Below are positions 54,301 through 64,000 of a stretch of DNA of 64,000 nucleotides, in pieces. A model generated the notes under the pieces. That model had not been told where the DNA came from. It did not search any database and saw nothing but the letters and a program-made list of their open reading frames with translations. The stretch spans positions 310,001-374,000 of the forward strand of contig CANXME010002004.1 in assembly GCA_948144175.1 (NCBI GenBank), in the 5' to 3' direction. The stretch's first letter is position 1. Every line of letters starts with the position of its first letter. Source of the stretch: Closterium sp. NIES-65 (Eukaryota > Streptophyta > Zygnematophyceae > Desmidiales > Closteriaceae). The position numbers and the translations under genes were made by a program.

Positions 54301-55520
54301 CGTAGTACGGAGTGGACTCCTCGAAACGGACGTCACGGGAGTCAAAGAACCGGTGAGAGGGAGGGTGGTAAAAGGTGAAGTCAGAGGAGTCCTCAGGGAA
54401 ACCAAGGAAGACACAGGGGACGGCACGAGGCGAGAGCTTGTCCGCGGAGGTGTCGCGGACAAGAGCCAAGCACCCCCAGACAGGAAACCGCGACACAACA
54501 CCAGGGGACCATGTCCAAAGACTGGTCGGTGAAACCTCTGGTCGAGAGACACGTGGCCAGAGGTTCAGCTGGTGCGCGGCGTACCTGACCGCGTAGGGCC
54601 ACAGAAAATGGGGGGCACAGGCGTGAGTTAGGGAGGTGCGGGCGATCTCCATGACCAGGCCTATGCGGCGCTCAGCAACCCCATTCTGCTGTGGGGACTC
54701 TGGAAGCGTCCAGGACTGACGAATGCCCTGCTCGCGACAGAATCCAGCGAGAATGCCGGAGCGAAACTCACCCCCACGGTCAGAGTGGAGGCAGCTGACA
54801 CGACGACCACGAGTGTCCTCGGTGGTGAGCAACCACCTGATCAGCGTAGAAGTCACCTCAGACTTCTTCGCCAGAGGGAACACTGTGGTGTAGCGGGAGA
54901 AGTCGTCAACGACCACCAGAAAGTAGCGCTCACGCTCAGGGCCTAGACGAGGGGCGGGGCCCCAGACGTCCAAGTGAAGCGTCTCAAAAGGCTCGGTGGC
55001 CGGACGAAGGGAGGAGGAGTGAGGGGCGGCGCGCAGCCGACCCTCGACGCAGGGACCACACGGCGGCGCAAGCGAAGGCGGCAGCGACGGCAAGACACGT
55101 GGGAGGCCTAGGACAAGACGCTGACTAGACATAGCGCGCAGACGAGGAAGGGACGGGTGCCCCATCCGGTGGTGCCACAGAACGGTGGGGTGGGCAAGCG
55201 ACCGGCAGGAGCACGACGCAGCGACTGGAGCAGACGTAGGAACCTGACACGACACAGACACCTGGGGGGACGAAGCAACCTGGTGAGACGCGGGGACCCG
55301 AACGGGGGGGGGGAACCGGGGGCAGTGGCAGTAGGGGCGGCTGCTGGTGCGACCGCTGGTGCAGCTGCTGCTGCTGCTGCTGCTGCTGCGGCTGCTGCTG
55401 CGGCGCACACGGGCCAGTGTGAAGAGTGTAGAGACCTGAGCCCGGCTCAGCAGTAAAGGTAGCAAGAGGCTGGTAAGAGTCTCCGTCAACACACACCGCA
55501 GTCTCTCCAGAAGGCTCAAA
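51320..55520 (-). pseudogene. Copia-5 integrase, RT and RNase H
   Basis: After the TGA the gag frame continues to about 55310, where a run of nine or more C (minus) shifts it. Integrase (WHHRMGHP, HLDVWGP, HSDRGGEF, QQNGVAERR), a linker with 12-bp GVGA-coding repeats (53930-54060), Gln/Pro-rich tracts, RT (FLQGSLHEE, YVDDLVFA) and RNase H (TDNKASIL) then read in one frame to TGA 51520-51518. The RNase H end (HVRYFLLREL, TADIFTKALPP) continues in the same frame to 51320. The TGA replaces an expected Arg (CGA). Confidence 0.9.
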
Positions 55521-57296
55521 TCACACACCCACGTGCTGACTCACGAGGGGTCGCACGCCCACCAAGTTCCGGGAGAACGAGGGGACGTGAAACCCAGTGA
55601 GAGACCCGGAGGGAGCAGCAGGACACGGTAAAGTGGTAGTGTGACGTGCAGTGACTGGTCCCGTAGTGGGATCAGCCAAAGCCACAGAAACAGGCGCAGG
55701 AAGTGGTGTAAGTGTCGTGCTGTCCCGGAAGAAGCAGTGTGAGGCTCCAGAGTCCAGCGTGAACGACAGCGAAGCGTCCTCTGAGGTAGTCGCTGGTCTA
55801 GAGTCTACACAAGAACCTACACTAGCAACAGGCAACTGAGCAAGACTAGCACCTAAGCTAACAACACCAGAGTAAACAGAGTCAGAAACACTAGAGTCAA
55901 CAACAGCATACATAGCATGAGGAGCACCAATCAGATCAACTAACTGCTCAGCAGACATGCCCCACAGAGCGGAGCCGTAGCGCTGAACCAGAGGAAGCCA
56001 GTCAAGAGCAGGACCGCCAACCCCGTAGGCCAACCGGACCGTGTCAGTGAGCTGAGCAAAGCACTGACCAGGGGGGTGAAAGCGGCCACAAGGGTGGCCC
56101 CGACGAGGACCTGTCAGAACCTGATAGGTGTAGGGAGGGTAAGAAGCACCGCGCTGGGGCTGACGCAGCCCCGACCCCGGAGCCAGCTGCTGACGCTGCT
56201 GCTGCTGAGGCTGGCGGGAGGAAAGGGGCTGCTGCTGCTGCTGAAGGTGCTGCTGACGCTGAGCCTGGTACCACGCCGCTGCTCCACCTAGCGGGGTCGG
56301 CAGTACAGGAGGCGACTGACGAGCTCGGGGGTCGCCGCCACCAGCAGGCGCAGTGGAGTCACCAGCCGCTGCACGAGGGGTCTCTCCAGACGCTGCACTC
56401 CCACCACCGCCAGTCGCAACAGCACCCCCACTACCTCCGCTACCTCCACCTCCACCTCCACCAGAACTACCTTTCTTGCCCCCCTTGCCGCGGGACCGCG
56501 ACGCAGTCGTAACAGCAGCCGCAGTCGCGTCAGTAGCGGCAGTGGCGAGAGAGGCAGTGAAGGTGGGTAACTGCGGGACTGTGCACCCGTGGAAGAGTGG
56601 GGGGAACACAGTACCAGAGGCGGCAGCTACCGAGCGAAGGTTGCTCTCGACGTCCTTGAGTGCAGACTCAAGGACCTCGATAGTCAGCTCACTAGGGTGC
56701 TTCAGCAGAAGCGCGTCACGAACGGAGGCTAGGCGGTCAGGGAGGCTAGTGGCGATGAAATAGACAGTAATCGCCATGGGGGGAGGAAGCAGTGCAAGCT
56801 GTGCCTCAATGCAAGCAGCGCGGTAACTAGCGTCGAGCGAGCGGAGGTGAGCGATCAAGTAAGCAGAGCGCTCAAACGAGGCGAGATCAGGAAACAGGAA
56901 CGGGAGGAAAAGACGGCCAAGAGAGACAGTAGCGGGAGTAGAGTAGCGGGCCTTAATCGCGGTGAGGTACGCAGCAGCGGTGCGAACCTGAGTAAAGTGG
57001 ACCTCCTCTGACTCAGGGAGGAGGCTGCTGAGTGCGATGCAGGCCGCAGCGTCACGCGACGTCCAAGCCGTCCGGTCAGCGCGCTGACGGGCAAAGCGAG
57101 CCGTAGCAGCGTCGTCAGGGGCAGAGCCTAAAGCTGTAGGCTCGGGGGGCTCGGGGAGGTCACCAGTAGCGTGCGACCAGAGGGTCTCGCCCCCCTGGAC
57201 CTGACTCTCTAACAGACGGCGAGCGCGAAGAAGCCAGACGGAAAAGTCAAGTGGTCTACCGTCAGCGTCGAAACGAAGAACTCGCGGAGTCGCCAT
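55521..57296 (-). pseudogene. Copia-5 gag and protease
   Basis: ATG at 57296 (MATPRVLRFDADG) aligns with the gag start of Copia-2/-4; the frame is open further upstream but without a conserved start. It has a gag helical region, a Gly/Ser-rich stretch, Gln-rich runs (56180-56260) and a Cys/His cluster keeping only C-x3-H-x4-C (CGRFHPPGQC), the first Cys being absent. Protease is LDSGASHCFF. The frame stops at TGA 55523-55521 in the region upstream of integrase. Confidence 0.9.
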
Positions 57297-57379
57297 AGTG
57301 AGAACTAACGCGAACGAACAGGCGAGTAACAACCGGGGAGAAGAGGCAAATTAGGGTTCAGGTGGGAAGGGGACTCAGT

Positions 57380-57965
57380 CGCAGCGGAAGAGCGGGCTAG
57401 GGCGACGGGCCAGGGCGTAGGGTAGGGCGACGGGCTAGGGCGTAGGGTAGGGCGACGGGCCAGGGCGTAGGGTAGGGCGACGGGCCAGGGCGTAGGGTAG
57501 GGCGACGGGCCAGGGCGTAGGGTAGGGCGACGGGCCAGGGCGTAGGGTAGGGCGACGGGCCAGGGCGTAGGGTAGGGCGACGGGCCAGGGCGTAGGGACG
57601 GGACAGGGCGACGCGACGGGGCAGGGCGGCGCGATGGGGCAGGGTGACGGGACGGGGCAGGGCGACGCGACGGGGCAGGGCGACGCGACGGGGCAGGGTG
57701 ACGGGACGGGGCAGGGCGACGCGACGGGGCAGGGCGACGGGACGGGGCAGGGCGACGCGACGGGACAGGGCGACGGGACGGGGGGGAAAGGGCGGGCACG
57801 ACGTGACGGGGGGAACGGGCGCGACGCGACGGGGGGAAAGAGCGCTAGGCGACGGGGGGAAAGGGCGCGACGCGACGGGGGGGGGGGGGGGGGGGGAGGG
57901 GGAAAGGGCGCTAGGCGACGGGGAGAAAGGGCGCTAAGCGACGGGGGAGAGGGCGCTAGGCTCGG
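57380..57965 (-). repeat. GC-rich tandem-repeat leader of Copia-5
   Basis: Near gag the unit is about 30 bp (GGGCGACGGGCCAGGGCGTA plus GGGTA), repeated about seven times. Further out it becomes 15-20 bp units (GGGCAGGGCGACGCGACG). A poly-G run lies at about 57878-57896. Same position as the Copia-2 and Copia-4 leaders. Confidence 0.9.
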
Positions 57966-58080
57966 TACTAGGCGCGGTAACAACGGAACCGGTACGAACG
58001 AGAGGTAGGATCAGGCTCGGGAGGGACGAACGGAGAACGGAGGAACGGGATCCCACAGGATCCTAACCTAGCTGATACCA

Positions 58081-58190
58081 TGTCAAAATGAGGAATGATG
58101 ATGCCATTGATGTTGGTTGGGGTACATATAACAAACCCTAACTTCTGTACCCCCTAAGACAAACCTCACTACAGGCTACAACATTTGACA
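58081..58190 (-). repeat. Copia-5 5' LTR
   Basis: 110 bp, identical to the 3' LTR, followed by TSD CTAAG and the rest of the gypsy LTR. Confidence 0.95.
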
Positions 58191-58195
58191 CTAAG

Positions 58196-58479
58196 GTGTC
58201 AAACGAGTACAAAATGTGAGCGAAGGCATGAGCGAACATTTATACGCGAAACATGCAAACGGTAACGCGGTGCGTGCGAGCTAGCTAGTGCTACGCTGGA
58301 GCGAGGCTTGGGCTAGTCCCGAAGCGTAGGCCGACACGGCCATGCCAGCAGTGCGAGGTTTGGTGAAAACAGTGTGCGCGAAGTCGGCGAAGCCCCGTTA
58401 GCAGTAACGGGCGAACAACGGCTGTTGCTGTACGCGATGTAGTCGGGCTCCGTAAGGAATGCCGAGAAAATTCCTTACA
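58196..58479 (-). repeat. Gypsy 5' LTR, fragment 2
   Basis: Remaining 284 bp of the right LTR after Copia-5 and its TSD copy (58191-58195). It ends at CTTACA with TSD CAAGG following. Confidence 0.95.
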
Positions 58480-58484
58480 CAAGG

Positions 58485-59084
58485 CCACATCAGCGCTACA
58501 CCCGGTGGAAATATTTCAAGTCAGTTATGAATCCTTTATTCCGCACAACAACATTTAAGAAAGTAATATGAAATATTCCTCTTAGCTGCACTAAACCCTA
58601 TTTGAAAGGATGCAAAGGAGAAGAGTATATTTACATTACGATATTGCCTAGGATAGTGTTGTCACATAAGAGTCCAAACTACTTATGAACAACTCGCATC
58701 TGCACAAATGAACGAACAAGATCGTAAACAAAGGGGGAGGGGCAAAAGGGAGTCGACGATTAGTATGGCGTATCTCTCTACCTCTCTAGGTGGATTACAC
58801 AGCAAAAAAACTGAATGAAACATAACACAGCAGCAACCACCCACCCATCCACTCCAGGCCACGTTGGGGATATCTCATCCAACACCTCACCCATCTGAAT
58901 GTTCCTTTCTCGACTGTGTTCCCTATTCACTACCTTCTTCCTTCTCCATCCCTCCTACGGCCCTTAAGGGAGTGGTACACGTTGGAGGTGGACACTGATC
59001 ACAAATTTTTTAGTTCGAGCAAATTCAGAGACCGGCACGATTGATGTGTCATCATGCATGCGCTAAGTGTGCGCAAATTTATAC
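58485..59084. other. 3' flank of TRAPPC1
   Basis: AT-rich, with no TE ends and no ORF of note. It likely holds the TRAPPC1 3' UTR. I found no extra coding exon here. Confidence 0.4.
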
Positions 59085-60146
59085 TTAGTTTCTCAGCATC
59101 CCCCATCCAACACCCTCTTCATTCTGCTCCCTGACATACCTGAAAGGTTCGCCTGGCACATAAAGAGGGTTCTTAATGACGTATTCAACGTATATGTTGG
59201 TGTATATGTGCTTCAAAGCATCCCGGAGGTCGCTCATCTTCGGATCAGTTACTAGTATTATCTGCAGTTCACAAACCATAGACAAAGACAGAACATAACA
59301 GACTTGGCAAGCAAAGAAACAATTCCAGTTAGGTAAAAGTGGCAGGACCCTTGAGGAAAAAAACAAGAGGAGAATAAGAGCCACCATATACACTGAAGAT
59401 TATAAGAGAATGCATAGCATTGGAGAGTGCATGGCATTACAAAACTTGCCTTAATGCCTGAGGGGGTCTCAAGGTAGTTCAGCTTGTAAGTGTTGGTTCG
59501 GAAGGAATGGAAGGAGCAGCCATCGCCTGATGCACCACTGACATGCACCACCGGAAGTAAACAAGCCCACACAAGGGAAAGAATGGAAAGGGGGAAGAAC
59601 GGAGCGGGAAATGAAAAGAGAGCAAGACCGAGGAGGAATGCTGACTGGAATGCGAACGTGGGTATAGCCAGGATCTTGACATAATCTGGCCAATCGGATA
59701 CGGTAGTAGGAGCTGAAATGAATTGAGATGTTCACGAGAATGATTGAGCTGAGATGAATTGCACCACTGTTGAGGTGAGACATGGAGGAGGGGCCCTAAT
59801 CTGCGGTTGTACAGAAGAAACAGTGGTTCGCGTATTCAAGAGGATGACATTCAAGGTGACACCAAAGAAGTGATAGACAGACGAACGCGGGGTTGCGCAC
59901 TGAACAAGATCCATTTCCGGGTGGCAGCGGAGAATTAGCGTACTTGATGGGATCCATTTTGGCGGTGAAGGAGCGGAGGGAGAAGACGAGCCCGAACATG
60001 AGCTTGTGGTCGTCCGTGTTCGGCGGGTTCGGACGATACCATTCCCGGTAGAAGATGCAGCCGTTGCGATTAAAGACGTAGATCATGTTTATTCGCGAGT
60101 TACCCTTGACGCCGTTACCGGCGGCGCCGCCGACCACGCTCAACAT
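59085..60146 (-). CDS. TRAPPC1: TRAPP complex subunit TRAPPC1 (Bet5-like), three exons, 155 aa
   Basis: Small core subunit of the TRAPP tethering complex/Rab GEF acting in ER-Golgi traffic. Exons (minus): 60146-59944, 59537-59450, 59261-59085; phases match. A longin-type fold is indicated by MIYVFNRNGCIFYREW, HKLMFGLVFSLRSFTAKMDP, FHSFRTNTYKLNYLETPSGIK and LRDALKHIYTNIYVEYV-IKNPL. The plant-like N-terminal extension (MLSVVGGAAGNG) is present. Intron 2 uses a GC donor (AAG|GCAAGT), forced by GIK|IILVT homology. The predicted C-terminus after GEPFR differs from the family's usual LxxYVRS-type end. A GTATGT at 59149-59144 (within GEPFR) could be a donor to an unseen last exon, but none was found downstream. 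Confidence 0.85.
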
Positions 60147-62535
60147 GATCGCTCAATTGACAGAGACGCGTAGCCCTCAACAGTTGCCAATGCACATCTG
60201 AGAACAAGATAAGAAACAATCAATAACGACACCGTGACCGGCGGCAATGCGCGGCAAGGATGCGACCTCGTCTGATGGGAACTACTGCTGCTGGCATTCG
60301 AGAGGCAACGCAGTATCTGTCCGTGTCGGCAGCATGTGACAGGACCAGGCCTGTCGAAGTCCCTGGGGCTCGAACTTGCGCTCCCCAGCTCCTCCCAATC
60401 TGACCCTTGGTTGGGGGTAGGTGATTGATTTGGCGCCCTTAAGGGTCACGGGACACACCCCAAAGTCAGAACTTGAAATCAGGGCATGTCTGAAGTTTGC
60501 CCTTACACTTCTTTACACTATGACAAGTGCAGTTATCTACTTAAATTAGAAGTCAAAGACACCTGACACTACACATGCGGCCAATCAACTTAGCCAAATT
60601 CAGGCACGCTAATCCTACGGCCCTGTTCGCCACGCCTTTGCTGGGCCTTCAGAGGGATGGGCGGGGGATCTGGAATCCGCCCTGCACCTTCGAAAAGGGG
60701 TGAAATCAGGGTTTTAGGGCCGGTCAGACCGACAAAATCCTGTCGAGCCTGACGATCCCCTCCGAACCTCGGAGGGCTCGCTGTCGTGGCGAACACCCAC
60801 TTTTCTGGGCCATCGAAGGGATGGGCGGGGGATCCAGAATGCGCCTGGCAGTTTCCTGTCCTGCCAGCTCGGAACCCCATCCCCTCCATCGACTCTCCCT
60901 CGTGCAGACCACCAATTTCGTAGGCGCCTAACGGGATGGCCGGGGGATTTGAGGGCAGGGTAAACGCCAACGTGTCATCAGAACCGGCCCGGAACAACAA
61001 ATTTTCGCCCTCCCGAGTGGCATTCAACACCCACTGATAAGACAGCTGCTTCAAGTCCGTCATTGCTCTTGTCCGTCAATTACGATCGCGCCTAGCCCCC
61101 CTTACCGACGTTAGTAAGAACCTCGATTACGACTTCTATTCCTTTCAACTTAGCTAGAAGAAATCCGTTATGGAGAGAGAAAACATTCTCCCGGGCCTTT
61201 TCTTTTCTCGACACTTTTTACCCGGGCTGTGAAGGACCTTTTCTTTTTTCGACACTTTTTACCCGGGCTGATTTGTTTCTTTTTTTCTCTGGTTGTGGAT
61301 CAGAGGCGGGAAAAAAAGTCCCGCCCTAAACGAAGGTGGGGCGGGAGGTGCCAGATCCCCTTGGCCCCCTTCCGGATCCCTTTGGAGAAATTTCCATTCG
61401 GGGCGAGCCCCCGGACGTAGTTCGCATCTTCCGGCGCACCTTCTGGAGCCTTGCCCATCCCCCGCCCCTTGCCTATATCGTGGTCGTGGCGAACAGGGCC
61501 AAGGTGTCCTCCCAGCTGTAACATGCGGCCAGCTAGTATTGGCTTGGACGCTAAGGGAAAGTTCGAGTGCTCCATGTGTGTCTCAGCCACTTTACAGATA
61601 CGGACGGGATTGGCTCGAAAACGCTAAGGGAAAAATCCCGTTGGCGCGCTCTCGGGGGGTGGGGGGGGGGGGGGGGGGGGGTGGGTGGGGGTGGGAAGGC
61701 AGAATTCGGGGGGGGGGGGCCTACAACCGGAAACCAAAACTTAGTGGGTGGGGAAGGCCTGATTGGAGAACTTAACGCGTCCGGGGAAGGGTCTGACGAG
61801 GCACTTAGTGGCACGGGTGCAATGCGATCCTAACACTTTATGCAGTCGAGCTGGAGCGAAAGTAACCCGGAATTTCAGGGCATTAAGGGCATATGCCCGT
61901 CAATCGACAGGCCTGGACAGGACCTAGGTCTGCTTGATAGATGCGGGGAGGGGAAAAGGAGGAGGAAAATATTTGTGAACGGTAATGCTGTTATTGAGAG
62001 GCTCGCGTTTGTTTATTACTAAATTAAACAGTCGGAGGATATGATGTACAGACAATTTGTGCCTGCTTCTTGCTGTTGCTCCTTGACCCCCCTACCGCCT
62101 TTTTTACCGCCTTGAAATTAGCCCAACGCAGACGACCAGCGACTGAATAACCTAAATGCTTCCTTGCTCTTATCACTCTGCACGCAACCAGCCACTCTGC
62201 TGCAGCCTTGCTGGGGGCTCGGAAAAGGCGCCGTAGATTCGTTTCGTGCGTGGGTCTGTGCACGCAAGCCTCGGTGCTCCGGACGCTGAATCTCGTATCG
62301 TAGTGGGACCCAAATTCTCCAGTCCTCTGTCTTATGTTGGTCAAGCCCTAGCTTGGAAACGTCCCGAAACTCGACTAATCAAGTCCCACGCTCCTTCCCA
62401 CCACTTCTTCTATTTGTAATCTCTGAAGAGCAACTGCCATCACTCAACCGTTTTTAACCTATTCAAATAAAGTCGCCGCTTTGATACGTGCCGCTGTCCT
62501 TCCTGACGTCCGGTCGCCAGCCGTGAAACCTCGTA
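60147..62535. other. Divergent intergenic region between TRAPPC1 and RAE1
   Basis: 2.4 kb between divergently transcribed genes, so it should hold both promoters. It contains a minus-strand ATG-initiated ORF (61063-60590, 157 codons) with no recognised domain. The motif GATGGGCGGGGGATC and relatives recur at about 60657, 60819 and 60935, so that ORF overlaps a repeat and is not called. A direct repeat (CGACACTTTTTACCCGGGCTG) lies at 61209-61230 and 61250-61270. There is a long G tract at 61657-61682 and a TTCGAGCCCC-type B-box-like motif on the minus strand near 60370. Confidence 0.4.
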
Positions 62536-64000
62536 ATGGCGACGTTCGGGACTGTCACAGCGACGCAACCGCACAATCCCAACAAGGATATCGAGGTACC
62601 GTCCTCACCCAAACAAAGAACCCCTCTCGTGTGGCCATTGCACTTCAGCGTCTAGCTCAGAGTTTAGGTTCTGATCGTTCTCGATTTATAGTTTTCGCAC
62701 TCAGCACGCGCGGTCCTCGCCTCCTTGCTGCGACAAGCCTCCTCGTCGCCAGCGGATCGCTCTAGCGAGGCTCGCGATATTGTAGGCTGAGCGTCGTTCG
62801 ATTAGGGTTTTATTCTACAGCGAGCACTGGCGGGCAAGATTCCAGGATTCGGAAAGGGAATGGGTGTTTCGTCACCGTGGATGAAGCATGGTGGCGCTTG
62901 ATTGGGTGTGGAACGCTCTTAATTTTCTTCCCTGCTGTCGATGCTTTTCACCATCTTTCCCCCGCCATCTCCCCCTGTCACCTTCCCCCGCCATCTCCCC
63001 CTGTCACCTCCCCCCGTCATCCCCCCCTGTCACCTCCCCCCGTCATCCCCCCCTGTCTCCTCCCCCCGTCATCCCCCCCTGTCTCCTCCCCCCGTCATCT
63101 CTCCCTGTCACCTAGCCCTGCCATCTCCCCCAATCGTCCTCCCTGTCATCCTCCTATGGTTGTTCGGTACTGGCCTATTAAAATATTGTCCTGTTCACTC
63201 CTTACCTACCCCATCCATGCCTTTCCCGTACATGGCGTGTGCCTGCCTCGTGCCTGCGTGTGCCGATCACGTGCCTGTTGTGTGCCTGTCTGACGTGTGC
63301 CTATCACGTGCCTGTCCTGTGCCTGGCGTGGGCCTGTCCCGTGTCTGACGTGTGCCTATCACGTGCCTGACGTGTGCCTGCCATTCACGTGTCTGCAGGT
63401 GGCCCAGCCGCCCAATGACGGCATCTCCAGCATGTGCTTCAACCCCAAGGCCAACTTCCTCGTTGCCACGTCATGGGATAACCAGGTGACGTGTGCTGTC
63501 GCATATCTTTGTCATAATAACAAGCTGTTGTTCTTCAGTTACTGTGGAGTTACAATGTGAGTTGGCTTGGTGCTAAGCAGCAACTCGTTCAAACAAATGT
63601 TCTCACACGCTCACACATCTTTCGTCCATGGTCTCCACACACCCATACCCTCCCCCCCTGCCGCCACCAGGTGCGGTGTTGGGAGATTCAGGGCAATGGA
63701 GCCAGCGTGCCAAAGGCAGGAACAGCACACGACCAACCCGTGAGTGCCAATGCCATCCATCCCTTCCCTCGCAGCCTTCTCATCTTCCTAATTCTGTGAC
63801 TGCCAGAGCCTCCGTTACTGTATTCATTCTTTCTCTCGCTCACACCTGTTGGCCATGTATTCTCGCGTTCCTGTTCGTCCCCCCTTGCCCTTTCCGCCTT
63901 TCCCCGTGGCCGCTTCCATCCCTCTCTGCTGCTCGTTGTACATCAGTTCATGCTTCTGCCATGCCATCCAGTTCAAGTCTGGCGGGTGTGATAAGCCCGT
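62536..64000 (+). CDS. RAE1: RAE1-type WD40 mRNA-export factor, 5' part
   Basis: RAE1 is a seven-bladed WD40 protein at the nuclear pore acting in mRNA export and mitosis. Exon 1, 62536-62595, gives MATFGTVTATQPHNPNKDIE. Exon 2, 63399-63485, gives ISSMCFNPKANFLVATSWDNQ. Exon 3, 63671-63739, gives VRCWEIQGNGASV...HDQP. All phases are 0 and introns GT-AG. A possible exon 4 from 63972 reads FKSGGCDKP, resembling FSGGCDK of the family, but the intervening CSAWKDDGT segment is not found. The first WD repeat is therefore clear and the second uncertain. The gene runs off the window. A start in cap-proximal context at 62536 fits the conserved MATFG. Confidence 0.85.
62955..63140. repeat. C-rich minisatellite in RAE1 intron 1
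   Basis: Units of about 18-19 bp (CCCCCCGTCATCCCCCCTGTC-like with ACCT/TCCT variants), about nine copies, on the sense strand. Confidence 0.9.
63225..63395. repeat. GTGCCTG-rich repeat in RAE1 intron 1
   Basis: Irregular repeats of CGTGTGCCTATCACGTGCCTG running up to the exon 2 acceptor at 63398. The exon-proximal end (GTGTCTGCAG|GTG) may be part of the same repeat. Confidence 0.75.

Larger units (their letters stand above)
51004..58190 (-). mobile_element. Copia-5: full-length Ty1/copia element with identical 110-bp LTRs
   Basis: 7,187-bp minus-strand copia inserted in the gypsy 5' LTR. LTRs 51004-51113 and 58081-58190 are 110 bp and identical over their full length. TSD CTAAG (50999-51003, 58191-58195). 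The primer-binding site reads TGGTATCAGCTAGG (58067-58080), a shortened initiator-tRNA match. It is the youngest insertion by LTR identity. It is related to Copia-2/-4 but a separate family. Coding is nearly complete, with two TGA codons and one homopolymer frameshift. Confidence 0.95.
37918..58479 (-). mobile_element. Ty3/gypsy chromovirus-type retrotransposon, split by three later insertions
   Basis: Minus-strand element with 327-bp LTRs and TSD CAAGG (37913-37917, 58480-58484). The left LTR is 37918-38244. The right LTR is 50961-51003 plus 58196-58479, cut by Copia-5. Without Copia-4, Copia-5, the TRIM and their extra TSDs it is about 5.5 kb. Domain order is gag, protease, RT, RNase H, integrase, chromodomain, the gypsy order, with the chromodomain marking a chromovirus. 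LTRs differ at about six of 327 positions. The primer-binding site near 50944-50958 reads TGGTATTCAGAGC. A long C tract at 38248-38269 (poly-G on the minus strand) is the polypurine tract. Several stops and frameshifts inactivate it. Confidence 0.95.

Noticed and set aside
60590..61063. 157-codon ATG ORF between TRAPPC1 and RAE1
   Set aside because: It overlaps a three-fold internal repeat read in different frames, and has no domain or splice context. Kept only as a note in the intergenic entry.
61293..61833. Overlapping plus-strand ORFs crossing a long G tract
   Set aside because: They cross a homopolymer of more than 20 G, have no domain and are open in several frames.
1..64000. CRISPR array or prokaryotic operon
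   Set aside because: The tandem arrays have no spacer structure, and the genes are spliced eukaryotic genes and retrotransposons.

Overview
This is a nuclear window from a green-lineage eukaryote. A streptophyte alga (a zygnematophyte or charophyte type) is my best guess: the host proteins look plant-like, introns are abundant, and the DNA is GC-rich and full of low-complexity repeats, but the species cannot be fixed from sequence alone. Four host genes are visible. (1) A complete 18-exon V-ATPase subunit a gene (VHA-a) lies on the minus strand at 34565-13223; the exons join in frame to 815 residues. (2) A 6-exon minus-strand gene at 37223-35338 encodes an unrecognised 231-residue protein. 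(3) TRAPPC1/BET5 lies on the minus strand at 60146-59085. (4) The 5' part of RAE1, a WD40 mRNA-export factor, lies on the plus strand from 62536 to the window end.

The rest is mostly nested transposable elements, and most boundaries can be fixed by terminal repeats plus target-site duplications (TSDs). At 1-12233 a decayed plus-strand copia (Copia-1) is split by a minus-strand copia (Copia-2, 1979-9607, TSD TCAGC) and by a small TIR element (11090-11653, TSD TAC). Intron 11 of VHA-a holds Copia-3 (18471-29149, TSD GGGGG), which itself holds a hAT transposon with an apparently intact 937-residue transposase (18989-23885, TSD GGTAGGGT). At 37918-58479 a chromodomain Ty3/gypsy element (TSD CAAGG) has been hit three times: by a 375-bp TRIM in its RT gene (TSD AACAG), by Copia-4 in its RT gene (TSD CAGTA), and by Copia-5 in its right LTR (TSD CTAAG). 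LTR divergence agrees with the nesting order.

Two patterns stand out. First, VHA-a carries degenerate tandem copies of exon pieces, always with a splice site or the stop codon, next to at least seven of its exons. Copia-3 landed inside one such array, yet the gene still reads through. Second, Copia-2, -4 and -5 have very short LTRs (110-123 bp) and a GC-rich tandem-repeat leader between primer-binding site and gag. The TRIM also has a tRNA-like fold, with an anticodon-type hairpin formed exactly across its LTR/primer-binding-site junction.

The VHA-a protein would be a membrane subunit of the vacuolar/endomembrane proton pump, TRAPPC1 a subunit of the ER-Golgi tethering complex and RAE1 a nuclear-pore mRNA-export factor. 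They look like unrelated housekeeping neighbours rather than a functional cluster.
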